Assembly (NCBI GenBank): GCA_944392545.1
Contig: CALXWW010000006.1
Coordinates: 1-64,000 of the forward strand
Source of the DNA: an uncultured Clostridia bacterium
GTDB lineage: Bacteria > Bacillota > Clostridia > TANB77 > CAG-508
Reading direction: 5' to 3'
DNA length: 64,000 bases
The translations under genes were made by a program, and so were the position numbers. Under the pieces are notes generated by a model. It made no database searches, had not been told where the DNA came from, and worked only from the letters and a program-made list of their open reading frames with translations. Positions 43,253 to 52,884 of this stretch are shown piece after piece (the stretch's first letter is position 1; every line of letters begins with the position of its first letter).

Positions 43253-45646
43253 ATGAAAAGAAAAAATGAACTTAGTTACAAGGATTTAAAAGTAACATGT
43301 GACCCTAAACTACTTAATTTTAATACTACTGATGATTTAGAACCAATTAGTACAGGTATTGGTCAGGAACATGGTATTAAAGCTTTAGAATTTGGGCTTA
43401 ATGTAGATATAAATGGATATAACTTATATGTTGAAGGACCTTATGGAGTTGGAAAAACTGCCTATGTAAAGAATTATTTAAGTGTAATTTCTAAAAAGAA
43501 AAAGGTCCCTAGCGATTGGTGTTATTTATATAATTTTGATAATCCAAATGAGCCTGTAGCTGTTTCTCTTCCTGCCGGTCAAGGGAAAGAATTTAAAGAG
43601 ATAATGAACTCATTTATAAATGAAATAAAAGTAGATATAAAAAATACTTTTAGTAATGAAGATTTTGAAAGAGAAAAAAATTTAATAAAACAAGAATATG
43701 AAACAAAACGAAACTTATTAATGGAGAAATTAAATAAGAAATCTGCAGAATATGGATTTACTGTAAAGTCTTCTCAAAATGGTATATACATGATGCCTAT
43801 TTTAAACGGTAAGACCATTGCAGAAGAAGAATTTAATAAATTAGATGAAGCTATAAAAAAAGAGTTTGAGGACAAGTCTACTATTGTCCAACAACATATT
43901 ATGGCTGCTATTGGTGAAATTAAATCTATTGAAAGAGAATCAGACAAACGTATTCAAGAATGGCAATCTAATGTTGCTTTGCTTACAATTAATGGTCATA
44001 TTAATTTAATTAAAAATAAATATAAAAGAAATAAAAAAATTAATAACTTTTTAGATTCTATAAAAAAGGATATATTAAAAAACATAGCTTTATTTACAGC
44101 AGATGAAAAAACTTTAGAAGGGAAATTACAAGGTCCACATGCTGCTCACCCTGAAATAGTCAAGCCTTGGTTAAATTATAGAGTAAATTTATTTATAGAT
44201 AATAGTAACTTAGAAGGTGCCCCTGTTGTTGCTGATACTAATTATTCTTATCACAATATTTTTGGTAAGCTTGAATATGAAAATTATTATGGAACCTTAA
44301 AAACAGATTATACAATGCTTAAACCAGGGCTTCTTCATATTGCAAATGGTGGATATTTAGTATTCCAAGCAAATGATTTATTAACAAATCCATTATGTTA
44401 CGATGCTCTAAAAAAGGTTTTAAGAAGTAAAACTCTTGGTATAGAAAATGCTGCAGATCCTCGTTCTTCTATGGTTATGATTTCTTTAAAGCCTGAACCT
44501 ATTCCTTTAGATTTAAAAGTTATTTTAATTGGAGATGAAAATATTTATCAAACACTACTTGCAATGGATCAAGATTTTAGAAAGTTATTTAAAATAAAAG
44601 TTGAATTCGCAGATGAAGCACCTTTAACTAAAGATAATATGATAAAGCTTTCTAGGTTTGTAAAAGGGTATTGTGATTACGAAGAGCTTCCTCCTTTAGA
44701 TAATAAAGCTATGGCAAAGGTTATAGAATATGCTTCAAAACTTGCAGATAATCAAAGTAAACTTTCAACACGATTTACAGATTTATCACTAATTGTTGGA
44801 GAAGCTTCAACTTGGGCAAAGCTTGGAAAATCAAAAATTATAACAGAAGAATATATTACTAAAGCATTGACTGAAAAAGTAGATAGAGTGAAAAAATATG
44901 ATGATAAATATATGGAAATGATAAAGGATGATACTTTACTTATTAACACTTCTGATAGCAAAGTTGGACAAATAAATGGTCTTACTATTATGAACGTTGG
45001 AGATTATACATTTGGTAAGCCTGTTAAGATTACTGCTAATACTTACACTGGTAAAAATGGAATTATAAATATTGAAAGAGAAGTTGAACTTTCTGGTTCT
45101 TCTCATTCGAAAGGTATATTAATTTTAAGTGGATATTTAGGAGAAATGTTTGCACAGGATATACCGCTTTCTCTTACAGCAAGTATCTGTTTTGAACAGC
45201 TATATAGTGGTGTTGATGGTGATAGTGCTTCTAGTACAGAACTATATGCTTTGCTTTCAAGTTTATCAAATATCCCTATTAATCAAGCTTTTGCTGTTAC
45301 AGGTTCTGTAAATCAAAAAGGTGAGATTCAACCAATAGGCGGAGTAAATGATAAAATAGAAGGATTCTTCCAAGTATGTAAAATGAGAGGTTTAGATGGT
45401 TCACATAGTGTAATAATTCCAAAACAAAATGTTAGAAATTTAAATCTTTCAGATGAAGTAGTAGATGCTGTAAAAGAAGGTAAATTCCATATATATGCAA
45501 TTTCTACTATTGACGAAGGAATTGAACTTCTTACTGGCGTTCCTGCAGGAAGTAAAGATGAAAGTGGTAATTTCCCTGCTGGTACAGTTAATTATTTAGT
45601 ATATCAAAAGTTAAAAAAATATGCTAAAGTAAGTAAAGAGAAATAA
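43253..45646 (+). CDS. Lon-like ATP-dependent protease (COG1067 type)
   Basis: The start is ATG at 43253 (about 797 residues) with GGAGG seven bases upstream; the in-frame GTG at 43232 lies before the site. The P-loop is GPYGVGKTAYVKNYL near 62-76. A long helical insert occupies about 130-290. The AAA core continues with HIANGGYLVFQANDLL (Walker B region). The C-terminal Lon-type protease domain has the catalytic serine in GVDGDSASSTELYALLSSL and the lysine in GGVNDKIEGFFQVCK. This LonB/COG1067 type is distinct from classical LonA by its insert. It degrades unidentified cytoplasmic proteins. Confidence 0.93.
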   Translation: MKRKNELSYKDLKVTCDPKLLNFNTTDDLEPISTGIGQEHGIKALEFGLNVDINGYNLYVEGPYGVGKTAYVKNYLSVISKKKKVPSDWCYLYNFDNPNEPVAVSLPAGQGKEFKEIMNSFINEIKVDIKNTFSNEDFEREKNLIKQEYETKRNLLMEKLNKKSAEYGFTVKSSQNGIYMMPILNGKTIAEEEFNKLDEAIKKEFEDKSTIVQQHIMAAIGEIKSIERESDKRIQEWQSNVALLTINGHINLIKNKYKRNKKINNFLDSIKKDILKNIALFTADEKTLEGKLQGPHAAHPEIVKPWLNYRVNLFIDNSNLEGAPVVADTNYSYHNIFGKLEYENYYGTLKTDYTMLKPGLLHIANGGYLVFQANDLLTNPLCYDALKKVLRSKTLGIENAADPRSSMVMISLKPEPIPLDLKVILIGDENIYQTLLAMDQDFRKLFKIKVEFADEAPLTKDNMIKLSRFVKGYCDYEELPPLDNKAMAKVIEYASKLADNQSKLSTRFTDLSLIVGEASTWAKLGKSKIITEEYITKALTEKVDRVKKYDDKYMEMIKDDTLLINTSDSKVGQINGLTIMNVGDYTFGKPVKITANTYTGKNGIINIEREVELSGSSHSKGILILSGYLGEMFAQDIPLSLTASICFEQLYSGVDGDSASSTELYALLSSLSNIPINQAFAVTGSVNQKGEIQPIGGVNDKIEGFFQVCKMRGLDGSHSVIIPKQNVRNLNLSDEVVDAVKEGKFHIYAISTIDEGIELLTGVPAGSKDESGNFPAGTVNYLVYQKLKKYAKVSKEK

Positions 45647-45664
45647 ATTAATATAAATAATTCA

Positions 45665-45708
45665 AAACCATAAACTATAATATATATTTGTATAGTTTAT
45701 GGTTTTTT
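45665..45708 (+). terminator. Terminator of the tsaE-tsaB-lon unit
   Basis: AAACCATAAACTATA (45665-45679) pairs with TATAGTTTATGGTTT (45691-45705), followed by TTTTC. Confidence 0.85.
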
Positions 45709-45804
45709 CATGTAAAACTTATTTAAATAAGTGCTTCTTGTGTTTAGTAATAAAAAACTCTTTATTAGAAATCAAATAAATTCTTAAATTTCTCTCATAA
45801 TATT

Positions 45805-45852
45805 CCATCAAAAGAACTCATATATTAAAGCTTATTAGATTTAATATATGAG
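45805..45852 (-). terminator. Terminator after rplS
   Basis: CTCATATATTAAA (45817-45829) pairs perfectly with TTTAATATATGAG (45840-45852). On the minus strand it is followed by TTCTTTT. It lies at the end of the ribosomal cluster. Confidence 0.7.
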
Positions 45853-45912
45853 TCCCTATTTTTAACATCATGTTAATATTTTTTACTTTTTTAAGTAATT
45901 TTTGTAAAACAA

Positions 45913-46362
45913 TTATTTTTCTTCTTTTACTTCTTCAACTGTATCAACTACTTCTTCTACAGCTGGTGCTTCTTCTGCTAATTCTTCTTTTATTGTAATT
46001 TCTTTATTTTCTATTCTAGCACCTGTATTTTCCTTTGTCTTAGCAGCTTTACCTACTCTGTCTCTTAAGTAATATAGTTTAGCACGTCTTGCTTTACCTA
46101 CTCTTACTAATTCTACTTTTTCTACCATTGGAGAATGTACTAAAAATGTTTTTTCAACACCTACACCATAAGCTATTTTTCTTACAGTAAAAGTTGCGTT
46201 TACTCCTCCACCTTGTTTTTTAATTATAATTCCTTCAAATACTTGGATTCTTTCTCTGTTTCCTTCTTTAATTTTTTGGTGAACTCTTACAGTATCACCA
46301 ACTTTAAGTTCTGGAATCTTATTCTTCAATTGTTCGTGTTCTATTGATTTTATGATATCCAT
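45913..46362 (-). CDS. rplS: 50S ribosomal protein L19 with acidic C-terminal extension
   Basis: This is a protein of 149 residues. The first 112 or so are standard L19 ([73 protein letters not shown]). L19 sits at the 30S-50S interface. The remaining 37 residues ([21 protein letters not shown] and on to VEEVKEEK) are an acidic extension not present in the usual 115-residue protein. An AAGGAGG site precedes the ATG. It is the last gene of the rpsP-khpA-rimM-trmD-rplS order. Confidence 0.96.
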   Translation of the reverse strand: MDIIKSIEHEQLKNKIPELKVGDTVRVHQKIKEGNRERIQVFEGIIIKKQGGGVNATFTVRKIAYGVGVEKTFLVHSPMVEKVELVRVGKARRAKLYYLRDRVGKAAKTKENTGARIENKEITIKEELAEEAPAVEEVVDTVEEVKEEK

Positions 46363-46379
46363 TTGATATCCTCCTTCCT

Positions 46380-47057
46380 TTATTTATTTAATTTATTTAA
46401 CAAATCAGGTCTTTTCTTTTCTGTGACCTCTAGCGCTTTTTCTTCTCGCCATCTTTTTATATTTTCATGATGACCAGATATTAATACTTCTGGTACTTTT
46501 TTACCTCTAAATTCTTCTGGCCTTGTATATTGAGGATATTCTAGAAGATTGTTACTAAAAGATTCTTCTTCTATTGATTCTTCATTTAGTACTCCTCTTA
46601 CGTATCTACTAACAGAATCAATTAATACCATAGCTGGTAGCTCTCCTCCTGTTAATACATAGTCTCCTATAGATATTTCCTCATCTACAATTTCATCTAG
46701 AACCCTTTGGTCTATTCCTTCGTAATGTCCACAAAGTAATATTAAATGATTTTCTTTTGATAGATCTTTTACTTCTTTTTGGTTTAATTTTTTGCCTTGT
46801 GGAGATAGATATATAACTTTAGCATCTTCTCTATCTTTAATAGAAGAATATGCATCATATACAACATCTGGCATCATAACCATACCAGCCCCTCCACCAT
46901 AAGGAGTATCATCTACTTTTTTATGCTTATCTTTTGAAAAGTCTCTAATATTTATTAAATTAATTTCTATTAGTTTCTTTTCTTTTGCCTTTCCAATAAT
47001 GCTTTCATCTAATGCTTTAAACATTTCTGGAAAAAGTGTAAGTATATCAAATTTCAT
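46380..47057 (-). CDS. trmD: tRNA (guanine-37-N1)-methyltransferase
   Basis: This is a protein of 225 residues that methylates G37 next to the anticodon of some tRNAs, preventing frameshifts. Motifs of the knotted SPOUT fold are visible: [11 protein letters not shown] at the start, [13 protein letters not shown] near 50-62, [44 protein letters not shown] near 107-139. It ends a little shorter than the 240-residue average. It is 13 bases from rimM. Confidence 0.96.
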   Translation of the reverse strand: MKFDILTLFPEMFKALDESIIGKAKEKKLIEINLINIRDFSKDKHKKVDDTPYGGGAGMVMMPDVVYDAYSSIKDREDAKVIYLSPQGKKLNQKEVKDLSKENHLILLCGHYEGIDQRVLDEIVDEEISIGDYVLTGGELPAMVLIDSVSRYVRGVLNEESIEEESFSNNLLEYPQYTRPEEFRGKKVPEVLISGHHENIKRWREEKALEVTEKKRPDLLNKLNK

Positions 47058-47069
47058 TTTTCCTCCATT

Positions 47070-47579
47070 TTAAACTAAACCATCAATTAAATGAACTATT
47101 ATTCTTTCATTTTCAATATCAATTTGCTTTATTACTTCTTTTGTAGAAGGAAGTAATATTTGTTTGCCTAATTCGTCTTTTACTACATATATATCATGGC
47201 TTTTGTTGTTATAAATATCATCTACTTTTCCAAGTAAATTTCCTTTTTCATCATATACTGGAAGTCCAATTAAATCCGCTATAAAGTATGTATCTTTTGG
47301 AAGTTTTCTTGCAGCTTCCCTTTGTATTTTTATATAGCATCCTTTATATTTTTCTGCCATATTTATATCTTCTATACCTTTAAATTTAATTAATACTAAG
47401 TTTTTATGATATTTAATTTCTTCAATTTTCATTTCTATAAGTTCTTTGTTTTTTACCACAAATACACTATCTATCTCTTCAAATCTCTCTAAATCATCTG
47501 TAAATGGATTTACTTTAACAAAACCTTTGATACCAAATGTATTTACTATTTGACCTATTTCAAAATATTCCTGCTTCAT
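47070..47579 (-). CDS. rimM: Ribosome maturation factor RimM
   Basis: This is a protein of 169 residues with the RimM N-terminal domain (FEIGQIVNTFGIKGFVKVNPFTDD, about 5-85) and a PRC-barrel domain at about 95-165 (TYFIADLIGLPVYDEKGNLLGKVDDIY, ILLPSTKEVIKQID). It helps assemble the head of the 30S subunit by binding S19. Its ribosome binding site (AGGAGA) lies somewhat far, 13 bases from the ATG. The position between khpA and trmD is the conserved order. Confidence 0.95.
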   Translation of the reverse strand: MKQEYFEIGQIVNTFGIKGFVKVNPFTDDLERFEEIDSVFVVKNKELIEMKIEEIKYHKNLVLIKFKGIEDINMAEKYKGCYIKIQREAARKLPKDTYFIADLIGLPVYDEKGNLLGKVDDIYNNKSHDIYVVKDELGKQILLPSTKEVIKQIDIENERIIVHLIDGLV

Positions 47580-47596
47580 TTTATTTTAAAGCTCTC

Positions 47597-47827
47597 CTAA
47601 TCTAAAAATTCTACTACTACCTTCTTTTTTTCTCTTGAACCTAAAGCTTTCATAAGAGTACGAATAGAATTTGCAACTTTACCTTGCTTTCCAATTACTC
47701 TTCCCATATCCTTATCATCCACTTTAACTTCATAAATAACCTTTTCTGCTTCTTCTTTTTCATTTATAGAAATAGCTTCTTGGTTTTCTACTATGCTTTT
47801 GATTATTGTTTCTAAAACTTGTTTCAT
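47597..47827 (-). CDS. khpA: KH-domain RNA-binding protein KhpA
   Basis: The start is ATG at 47827 (76 residues) with AAAGGA seven bases upstream; the longer frame overlaps rpsP. The single KH domain has the GxxG loop in GRVIGKQGKVANSIRTLMKAL near 40-60. KhpA, with its partner KhpB, binds RNA and affects cell division and growth in Gram-positives. It lies between rpsP and rimM, its usual place. Confidence 0.93.
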   Translation of the reverse strand: MKQVLETIIKSIVENQEAISINEKEEAEKVIYEVKVDDKDMGRVIGKQGKVANSIRTLMKALGSREKKKVVVEFLD

Positions 47828-47840
47828 AACAAATTCCTTT

Positions 47841-48074
47841 CTAGTTTGCCTTTTCAATTAAAGCTTTAACAGTATCTGTTGGCTTTGCACCATTTTTGAT
47901 CCATTTTTCTACTTTTTCTTTATCTAAAACTATTGTAGATGGTTCTGTCATAGGATTATATGTTCCTATTTTTTCTATTATTTTTCCATCTCTTGGGCTT
48001 CTTGAATCAGCCACTACTATATGGTAAAATGGGGCTTTTTTTGCACCTTGTCTTTGTAGTCTTATCTTTACCAT
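47841..48074 (-). CDS. rpsP: 30S ribosomal protein S16
   Basis: This is a protein of 77 residues with the S16 signature [40 protein letters not shown]. It is an early assembly protein of the 30S body. AGGAGGTGAAAG lies before the ATG. It follows ffh in the conserved cluster, separated here by one extra membrane-protein gene. Confidence 0.97.
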   Translation of the reverse strand: MVKIRLQRQGAKKAPFYHIVVADSRSPRDGKIIEKIGTYNPMTEPSTIVLDKEKVEKWIKNGAKPTDTVKALIEKAN

Positions 48075-48149
48075 TATTCTTTCACCTCCTATAAATTTTG
48101 ATAAGAATTATATTAATTCTTAAATATATATTTAAAATTTAAAATCTAA

Positions 48150-48509
48150 TTAATAAACTGCTATTACTTTTTCTATTAACAATGTATTAGTAGCTAAGAA
48201 TAATACTATATTTGGTATTATAATAATAAGTATTGCCAAAATAATATCTAACGCTTTTTTTCCAAACACTTTTGCCATATATAGTACTACTATCGATGCT
48301 ATACTAAATATCAAATTGAATACAACAAATGGCATAGCTTTATACATCCTATACATTTCTATCGACATTTTACCTTCTTCTACAGGTGCCCTATAGTCTA
48401 AATATATAGTCGATGAATTTTCTATCAATTTATATGATATTAATGAAATAACTCCTGATATAACTAGAATAATTGCTATTACAATTAATATTTTTTTACT
48501 ATTTTTCAT
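48150..48509 (-). CDS. Small membrane protein between ffh and rpsP, function unknown
   Basis: This is a protein of 119 residues with three membrane helices at about 8-27, 58-77 and 88-112 and an extracellular loop of about 30 residues between the first two. It begins directly after the stop of ffh. I do not recognise the family. Its place inside an otherwise conserved signal-recognition/ribosome cluster means that it is co-transcribed with ffh and rpsP, but that alone does not show a role in protein export. Confidence 0.75.
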   Translation of the reverse strand: MKNSKKILIVIAIILVISGVISLISYKLIENSSTIYLDYRAPVEEGKMSIEMYRMYKAMPFVVFNLIFSIASIVVLYMAKVFGKKALDIILAILIIIIPNIVLFLATNTLLIEKVIAVY

Positions 48510-48510
48510 A

Positions 48511-49863
48511 TTATTTTAACATTCCTTTCAAATCAGCTGGGTTTATTCCTTTCATCATTTTTCTCATATTTTTACTATCTTTCATTTGTCTCATCATTTT
48601 TTGAGTCATCTCAAAAGATTTCATAAATTTATTTATTTCTTGAACTGAAGTTCCACTACCTTTTGCAATTCTTACTCTTCTATTTCCATTTAGAAGTTTT
48701 GGATTCTTCCTTTCTTCTTTTGTCATAGAAGATATCATAGCTTCAATCCTTACAAATTCTTTATCATCAATTTTTACGTCTTTTAAAGCATTCATACCTG
48801 GTATCATTTTAAGTAATGATGAAAAAGAACCCATCTTTTTGATTTGTCTTAATTGTGTCAAATAATCGTCTAAATCTAAGTCTTTTTTCTTTTTTAATTG
48901 TTTTTCTAGTTTTTCCGCTTCTTCTATATCAATAGCTTCTTCTGCTTTTTCTATAATTGAAAGTACGTCACCCATTCCTAAAATTCTTGATGCCATTCTT
49001 TCTGGATAGAAGACTTCAATATCGCTTAATTTTTCACCTGTTGCAGCAAATTTGATTGGTCTGCCGGTAATCTTTTTAACAGATATTGCAGCACCACCTC
49101 TTGTATCACCATCAAGTTTTGTAAGTACTACACCATCTATTCCCAATGCTTCATTAAATGCTTTTGCAACATTTACAGCATCTTGACCTGTCATTGAATC
49201 TACAACAAGTAAAATTTCATGTGGTTTTACATTTGCCTTTACATTTTTAAGCTCTGTCATAAGTTCTTCATCTATATGTAAACGTCCTGCTGTATCTAGT
49301 ATTACTACATCATTTAATTTGCTCATTGCAACATCTATTGCCTGTCTTGCAATTTTAACTACATCTTTTGAACTTTCATTTGCATAAACTGGTATATTTA
49401 GCTGTCCACCTACAACTTGAAGTTGCTTTATAGCTGCTGGTCTATATACATCACATGCAACTAAAAGTGGTTTTTTGCCTTGTTTTCTTAATAAATTTGC
49501 AATTTTCCCTGCTGTTGTAGTTTTACCAGATCCTTGAAGACCTACAAGCATTATTACTGTTGGTGGATTTGGTGTAAAATTAATCTTGCTTTCTGTTCCA
49601 CCAAGAAGTTCTACTAATTCATCTTTAACAATTTTTATAACTTGTTGACCTGGCGTTAATGATTTTAAAACATCTTGCCCTAATGCTTTTTCTTGTATGG
49701 TATTTATGAATTCTTTAACTATCGCATAGTTAACATCTGCCTCTAATAATGCAAGTTTTACTTCTCTTAACATTTCCTTTAAATCTGATTCTGTAATTCT
49801 TGCTTTTCCTCTTAACTTTCTTGTTACTTCCTGTAATTTGGCAGATAATCCTTCAAATGCCAT
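48511..49863 (-). CDS. ffh: Signal recognition particle protein Ffh
   Basis: This is a protein of 450 residues. The N domain runs to about 85. The GTPase has GLQGSGKTTTAGKIA near 107-121, DTAGRLHID near 190, and TKLDGDTRGGAA near 246. The methionine-rich M domain (about 300-450; MASRILGMGDVLSII, MIPGMNALKDVKID, KMMRQMKDSKNMRKMMKG) binds 4.5S/scRNA and signal sequences. It works with FtsY encoded at 33.7 kb. The gene is preceded by ylxM, as in most Firmicutes. Confidence 0.97.
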   Translation of the reverse strand: MAFEGLSAKLQEVTRKLRGKARITESDLKEMLREVKLALLEADVNYAIVKEFINTIQEKALGQDVLKSLTPGQQVIKIVKDELVELLGGTESKINFTPNPPTVIMLVGLQGSGKTTTAGKIANLLRKQGKKPLLVACDVYRPAAIKQLQVVGGQLNIPVYANESSKDVVKIARQAIDVAMSKLNDVVILDTAGRLHIDEELMTELKNVKANVKPHEILLVVDSMTGQDAVNVAKAFNEALGIDGVVLTKLDGDTRGGAAISVKKITGRPIKFAATGEKLSDIEVFYPERMASRILGMGDVLSIIEKAEEAIDIEEAEKLEKQLKKKKDLDLDDYLTQLRQIKKMGSFSSLLKMIPGMNALKDVKIDDKEFVRIEAMISSMTKEERKNPKLLNGNRRVRIAKGSGTSVQEINKFMKSFEMTQKMMRQMKDSKNMRKMMKGINPADLKGMLK

Positions 49864-49900
49864 ACTGTTTTCCTCCTTTATTTTTAAACTATATTTTTAT

Positions 49901-50248
49901 CTAGTTTAAACAAATTAGCTCTTTTCTAACGTTATTTAAGATCTTTTCTATTTTCTTATCTGATGAATTGTCTTTAATTTTGTTTAGTTCTAAAATTATT
50001 TCTTGTATTTGTTTCTCCTGTTTTAGCATCTTTTTCATGATTAAAAGCTTTTCTTCAAATTCGAAAAGTTTGTTTTCCCCCTTTTTTATTACGTCTCTTA
50101 CTGCTTGTCTTGTTATATTATTATTTTCAGCTATTTCAGAAAGTGATAAGTCATTGTTGTAATAGTCATCGATAAACTCATATTGTTTTTCGGTTAAAAG
50201 TTTTCCATATATTTGGCAAAGAATACTTATTTCGACCTTTTTTTCCAT
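49901..50248 (-). CDS. ylxM: YlxM family DNA-binding protein
   Basis: This is a protein of 115 residues. The N-terminal helix-turn-helix contains YDSLSEIAENNNITRQAVRD-like sequence (LSLSEIAENNNITRQAVRDVIKKGE near 34-58), followed by a helical C-terminus. The YlxM/UPF0122 family is encoded next to ffh in Gram-positives and stimulates signal recognition particle function in at least one streptococcal system. GGAAGTGAG lies before the ATG. It is the first gene of the cluster. Confidence 0.93.
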   Translation of the reverse strand: MEKKVEISILCQIYGKLLTEKQYEFIDDYYNNDLSLSEIAENNNITRQAVRDVIKKGENKLFEFEEKLLIMKKMLKQEKQIQEIILELNKIKDNSSDKKIEKILNNVRKELICLN

Positions 50249-50270
50249 TTTCTCACTTCCTAATTAAGAC

Positions 50271-50306
50271 AAAAATATATTAGCATTGTTTTGTAATGCT
50301 AATATA
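50271..50306 (-). terminator. Terminator after the folate/thymidylate operon
   Basis: TATATTAGCATT (50276-50287) pairs perfectly with AATGCTAATATA (50295-50306); on the minus strand a TTTTT run follows. Confidence 0.85.
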
Positions 50307-50369
50307 CTTTACACCATTTTTATGAATTTGTCAAGTGTTTTTATGTTTTTTATGTATAAATTTATTGTT

Positions 50370-51509
50370 TTATGCTTCAATAAACTCATTTATCTTTTCA
50401 TTTATATTATTATATTTTTTATGTACTTTAAGTTGTATTTTATTAAATACTGGTATTTTTAAGAAGATTTCAAACACTATTCTTCTTATCTCTTCTATTA
50501 AAACACAACTTGTAAATATTATAAATATACATAACAAATAATGTAATATAAAGTTGTTTTGCATTCCTGCAATATTAATATTTAAATTTGTATTCCATAT
50601 TACTTGTCTATTTAATTCATGTTCATGTATTAAATAAACTGCAAAAACATTTTTTGATACGAATGATATGCACTTGCCTGTATTTTCACCTTTTACTTTT
50701 ATATTTTTAAAAAACATGAATATAAATACCGCGCCTAAAAATGCAAAAACAGAATTAAATGCAATTACTCTATAGTTTGCATATTTTAATAAAATATTTA
50801 GGCTTGATATATTTTCAAATATTATCTTAAATATAAATCCTAATATTATGCAAATAATGAAATATAATAAATATTTATATTTATCTTTTCCTTCATCTTT
50901 ATTTTTATATTTCTTAATATAAGCACCAACTCCATATAGGAACATAAACCATAAAATACTATGCCCTCCAACTGCTTCAAAGTTTTGATTTAATGGTGTT
51001 ATATTGTTTATTACACACATTAATACAAAAAATATGATTAAAATTACCTTTAATTGTTTTTGATTTAGAGTATTTATCATTTTGTTCAAAAATGGAAATA
51101 CTATGTATAATGCTAAATATGGTACAATAAACCAATAATGCACATTTAACACTGGTGTAAACACATAAATTGTTTCTACAGAGCTCATTGGATTCACAAC
51201 GCTATGATTTGTTATTTTGTATAATAGGTATATTCCTAATGAATAAAATAACACTAATCCCCATAAATGTATTATCTTTTGAATTTTAAATTTGGAAGTT
51301 ATTAAATAATATCCGCTTATTAATACAAAACAATTCACGCCTACAGAACAAACTGTATTTAAGAATATAAAGAATATGTTTTGCAATGTATATGTTCCAT
51401 TATTTTCTAGTACTCCACTATTTTGAGTATAATGCAATGTAACAATCATAAACATTGCTATTATTCTTAATAGTTCAAAATTTGTATCTCTCTTTTTTAC
51501 TTTTTGCAT
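50370..51509 (-). CDS. Acyltransferase 3 family membrane protein
   Basis: This is a protein of 379 residues with about ten membrane helices. The start FELLRIIAMFMIVTLHYTQNSG, with the catalytic-type His near residue 21, and VGVNCFVLISGYYLI near 56-70 are hallmarks of acyltransferase 3 proteins, which O-acylate cell-wall polymers or surface glycans. The substrate is unknown. It ends the operon with folA and thyA but has no obvious link with them. Confidence 0.88.
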   Translation of the reverse strand: MQKVKKRDTNFELLRIIAMFMIVTLHYTQNSGVLENNGTYTLQNIFFIFLNTVCSVGVNCFVLISGYYLITSKFKIQKIIHLWGLVLFYSLGIYLLYKITNHSVVNPMSSVETIYVFTPVLNVHYWFIVPYLALYIVFPFLNKMINTLNQKQLKVILIIFFVLMCVINNITPLNQNFEAVGGHSILWFMFLYGVGAYIKKYKNKDEGKDKYKYLLYFIICIILGFIFKIIFENISSLNILLKYANYRVIAFNSVFAFLGAVFIFMFFKNIKVKGENTGKCISFVSKNVFAVYLIHEHELNRQVIWNTNLNINIAGMQNNFILHYLLCIFIIFTSCVLIEEIRRIVFEIFLKIPVFNKIQLKVHKKYNNINEKINEFIEA

Positions 51510-51525
51510 TCAGTTTCTTCTCCCA

Positions 51526-52014
51526 TTATTTTCTTACATAAGTCACATACTCGTAATCGTAAGGATTTTTTTCATCTTTTATACCTTTTTTTGTTTCTAC
51601 TACTTTCCAAATACCTTCATCTATTTCTGGAAAATATACGTCTCCTTCAAATTCTTGGTTTATTTTGGTAATGTATAACTTATTTGCTCTAGGTAGTAAT
51701 AATTTATATATAGTTGCACCACCTATTACAAAATTTTCTTCTTCCGCTTCCTCATATTCTTTTAATTTGTTTATATTATCCATTATTTCTACATTTTCGT
51801 CATTTATATCTAATTTCATATCATTGCAAAGTACAATGTGTTTTCTATTTGGAAGAACTCTACCGAGTGATTCAAAAGTTTTCCTTCCCATTATTATATT
51901 ATGATTTGTTGTTAATCTTTTAAATCTTTTTAAATCCTCTGGTAAATGCCATATTAATTTATTATCCTTTCCTATAACATTATTTTTTGCAATAGCTACT
52001 ATAATACTTAACAT
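51526..52014 (-). CDS. folA: Dihydrofolate reductase
   Basis: The start is ATG at 52014 (162 residues), as AAGGAGGAAGAT lies directly upstream and the TTG at 52035 does not. Motifs are IVAIAKNNVIGKDNKLIWHLPEDLKRFK near 4-31, IIMGRKTFESLG near 40, and VIGGATIYKLLLPRANKLYIT near 94-114. It reduces dihydrofolate produced by ThyA. The gap to thyA upstream is ten bases. Confidence 0.96.
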   Translation of the reverse strand: MLSIIVAIAKNNVIGKDNKLIWHLPEDLKRFKRLTTNHNIIMGRKTFESLGRVLPNRKHIVLCNDMKLDINDENVEIMDNINKLKEYEEAEEENFVIGGATIYKLLLPRANKLYITKINQEFEGDVYFPEIDEGIWKVVETKKGIKDEKNPYDYEYVTYVRK

Positions 52015-52024
52015 ATCTTCCTCC

Positions 52025-52882
52025 TTAAATAGCAACCGGTATTTTTCCTATTTGAATATCTTTATTATAATCATAACCTTGTATTTCAAAATCTTCCACT
52101 TTAAAATCATAGAAATTTTTAGTTGGATTGCTTATAACTAATTTTGGATGAACGTCCATTGGCTCTGCTGATATTAATTTTTCTATAATAGGTACATGTC
52201 TATCATATATATGACAATCTCCTATATTGTGAGTAAGAGTTCCTACTTCCAATCCAGAGACTTGTGCAAACATACATAAAAGTGCTGCATACTGCATAGT
52301 ATTCCAACCATTCGCTGCGAGCATATCTTGTGAACGTTGATTTAATATTAGGTGTAACTTTCCACCTTTTACTAGCCATTGCGTACCATATGCACATGGT
52401 TCTAGACTCATATCTTTTAAATCTTCAAAATTAAATATATTTGTCATTATTCTACGACTTGCTGGATCATTTTTTAATAGATATAGTGCATAATCTACTT
52501 GGTCCATTTCTTTTATTCCATCTTTTGTTTTAAATTCATATTTCTTTCCTAATTGATAACCATATGCTTTTCCTATGGTTCCTTTTTCATCTATCCATTG
52601 ATCCCAAATATGTGAATTTAAGTCTTTTACATTATTAGATTTCTTTTGCCAAATCCATAATATTTCATCAATAGCTCTTATTATAGTTTTACTGTTATTT
52701 CTTAGTGTTATCATAGGAAATTCTTTTCCCACATCATATACATTACTTACTCCAACTACAGAAATATAGTTTGCTTCTTCTCCATCCTGCCATCTAGTTC
52801 TTACATGTGTCCCTTCTGAAGAATAACCTTCTTTAATAATTTTTTTACATGTTTCAATAAAATTCTTGTCTGCTTCTGTCAT
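52025..52882 (-). CDS. thyA: Thymidylate synthase
   Basis: The start is ATG at 52882 (285 residues) with GGAGGAG upstream. ThyA converts dUMP to dTMP using methylene-tetrahydrofolate. The active-site cysteine is in LEPCAYGTQWLV, a variant of the usual PCHxxxQ. The QRSQDM phosphate-binding loop and GDCHIYDRHV are present. The substitution at the residue after the catalytic cysteine (Ala for His) and GDCHIY for GDAHIY mark it as a divergent branch. It overlaps or abuts the radical SAM gene and is coupled to folA. Confidence 0.94.
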   Translation of the reverse strand: MTEADKNFIETCKKIIKEGYSSEGTHVRTRWQDGEEANYISVVGVSNVYDVGKEFPMITLRNNSKTIIRAIDEILWIWQKKSNNVKDLNSHIWDQWIDEKGTIGKAYGYQLGKKYEFKTKDGIKEMDQVDYALYLLKNDPASRRIMTNIFNFEDLKDMSLEPCAYGTQWLVKGGKLHLILNQRSQDMLAANGWNTMQYAALLCMFAQVSGLEVGTLTHNIGDCHIYDRHVPIIEKLISAEPMDVHPKLVISNPTKNFYDFKVEDFEIQGYDYNKDIQIGKIPVAI

Positions 52883-52884
52883 TT

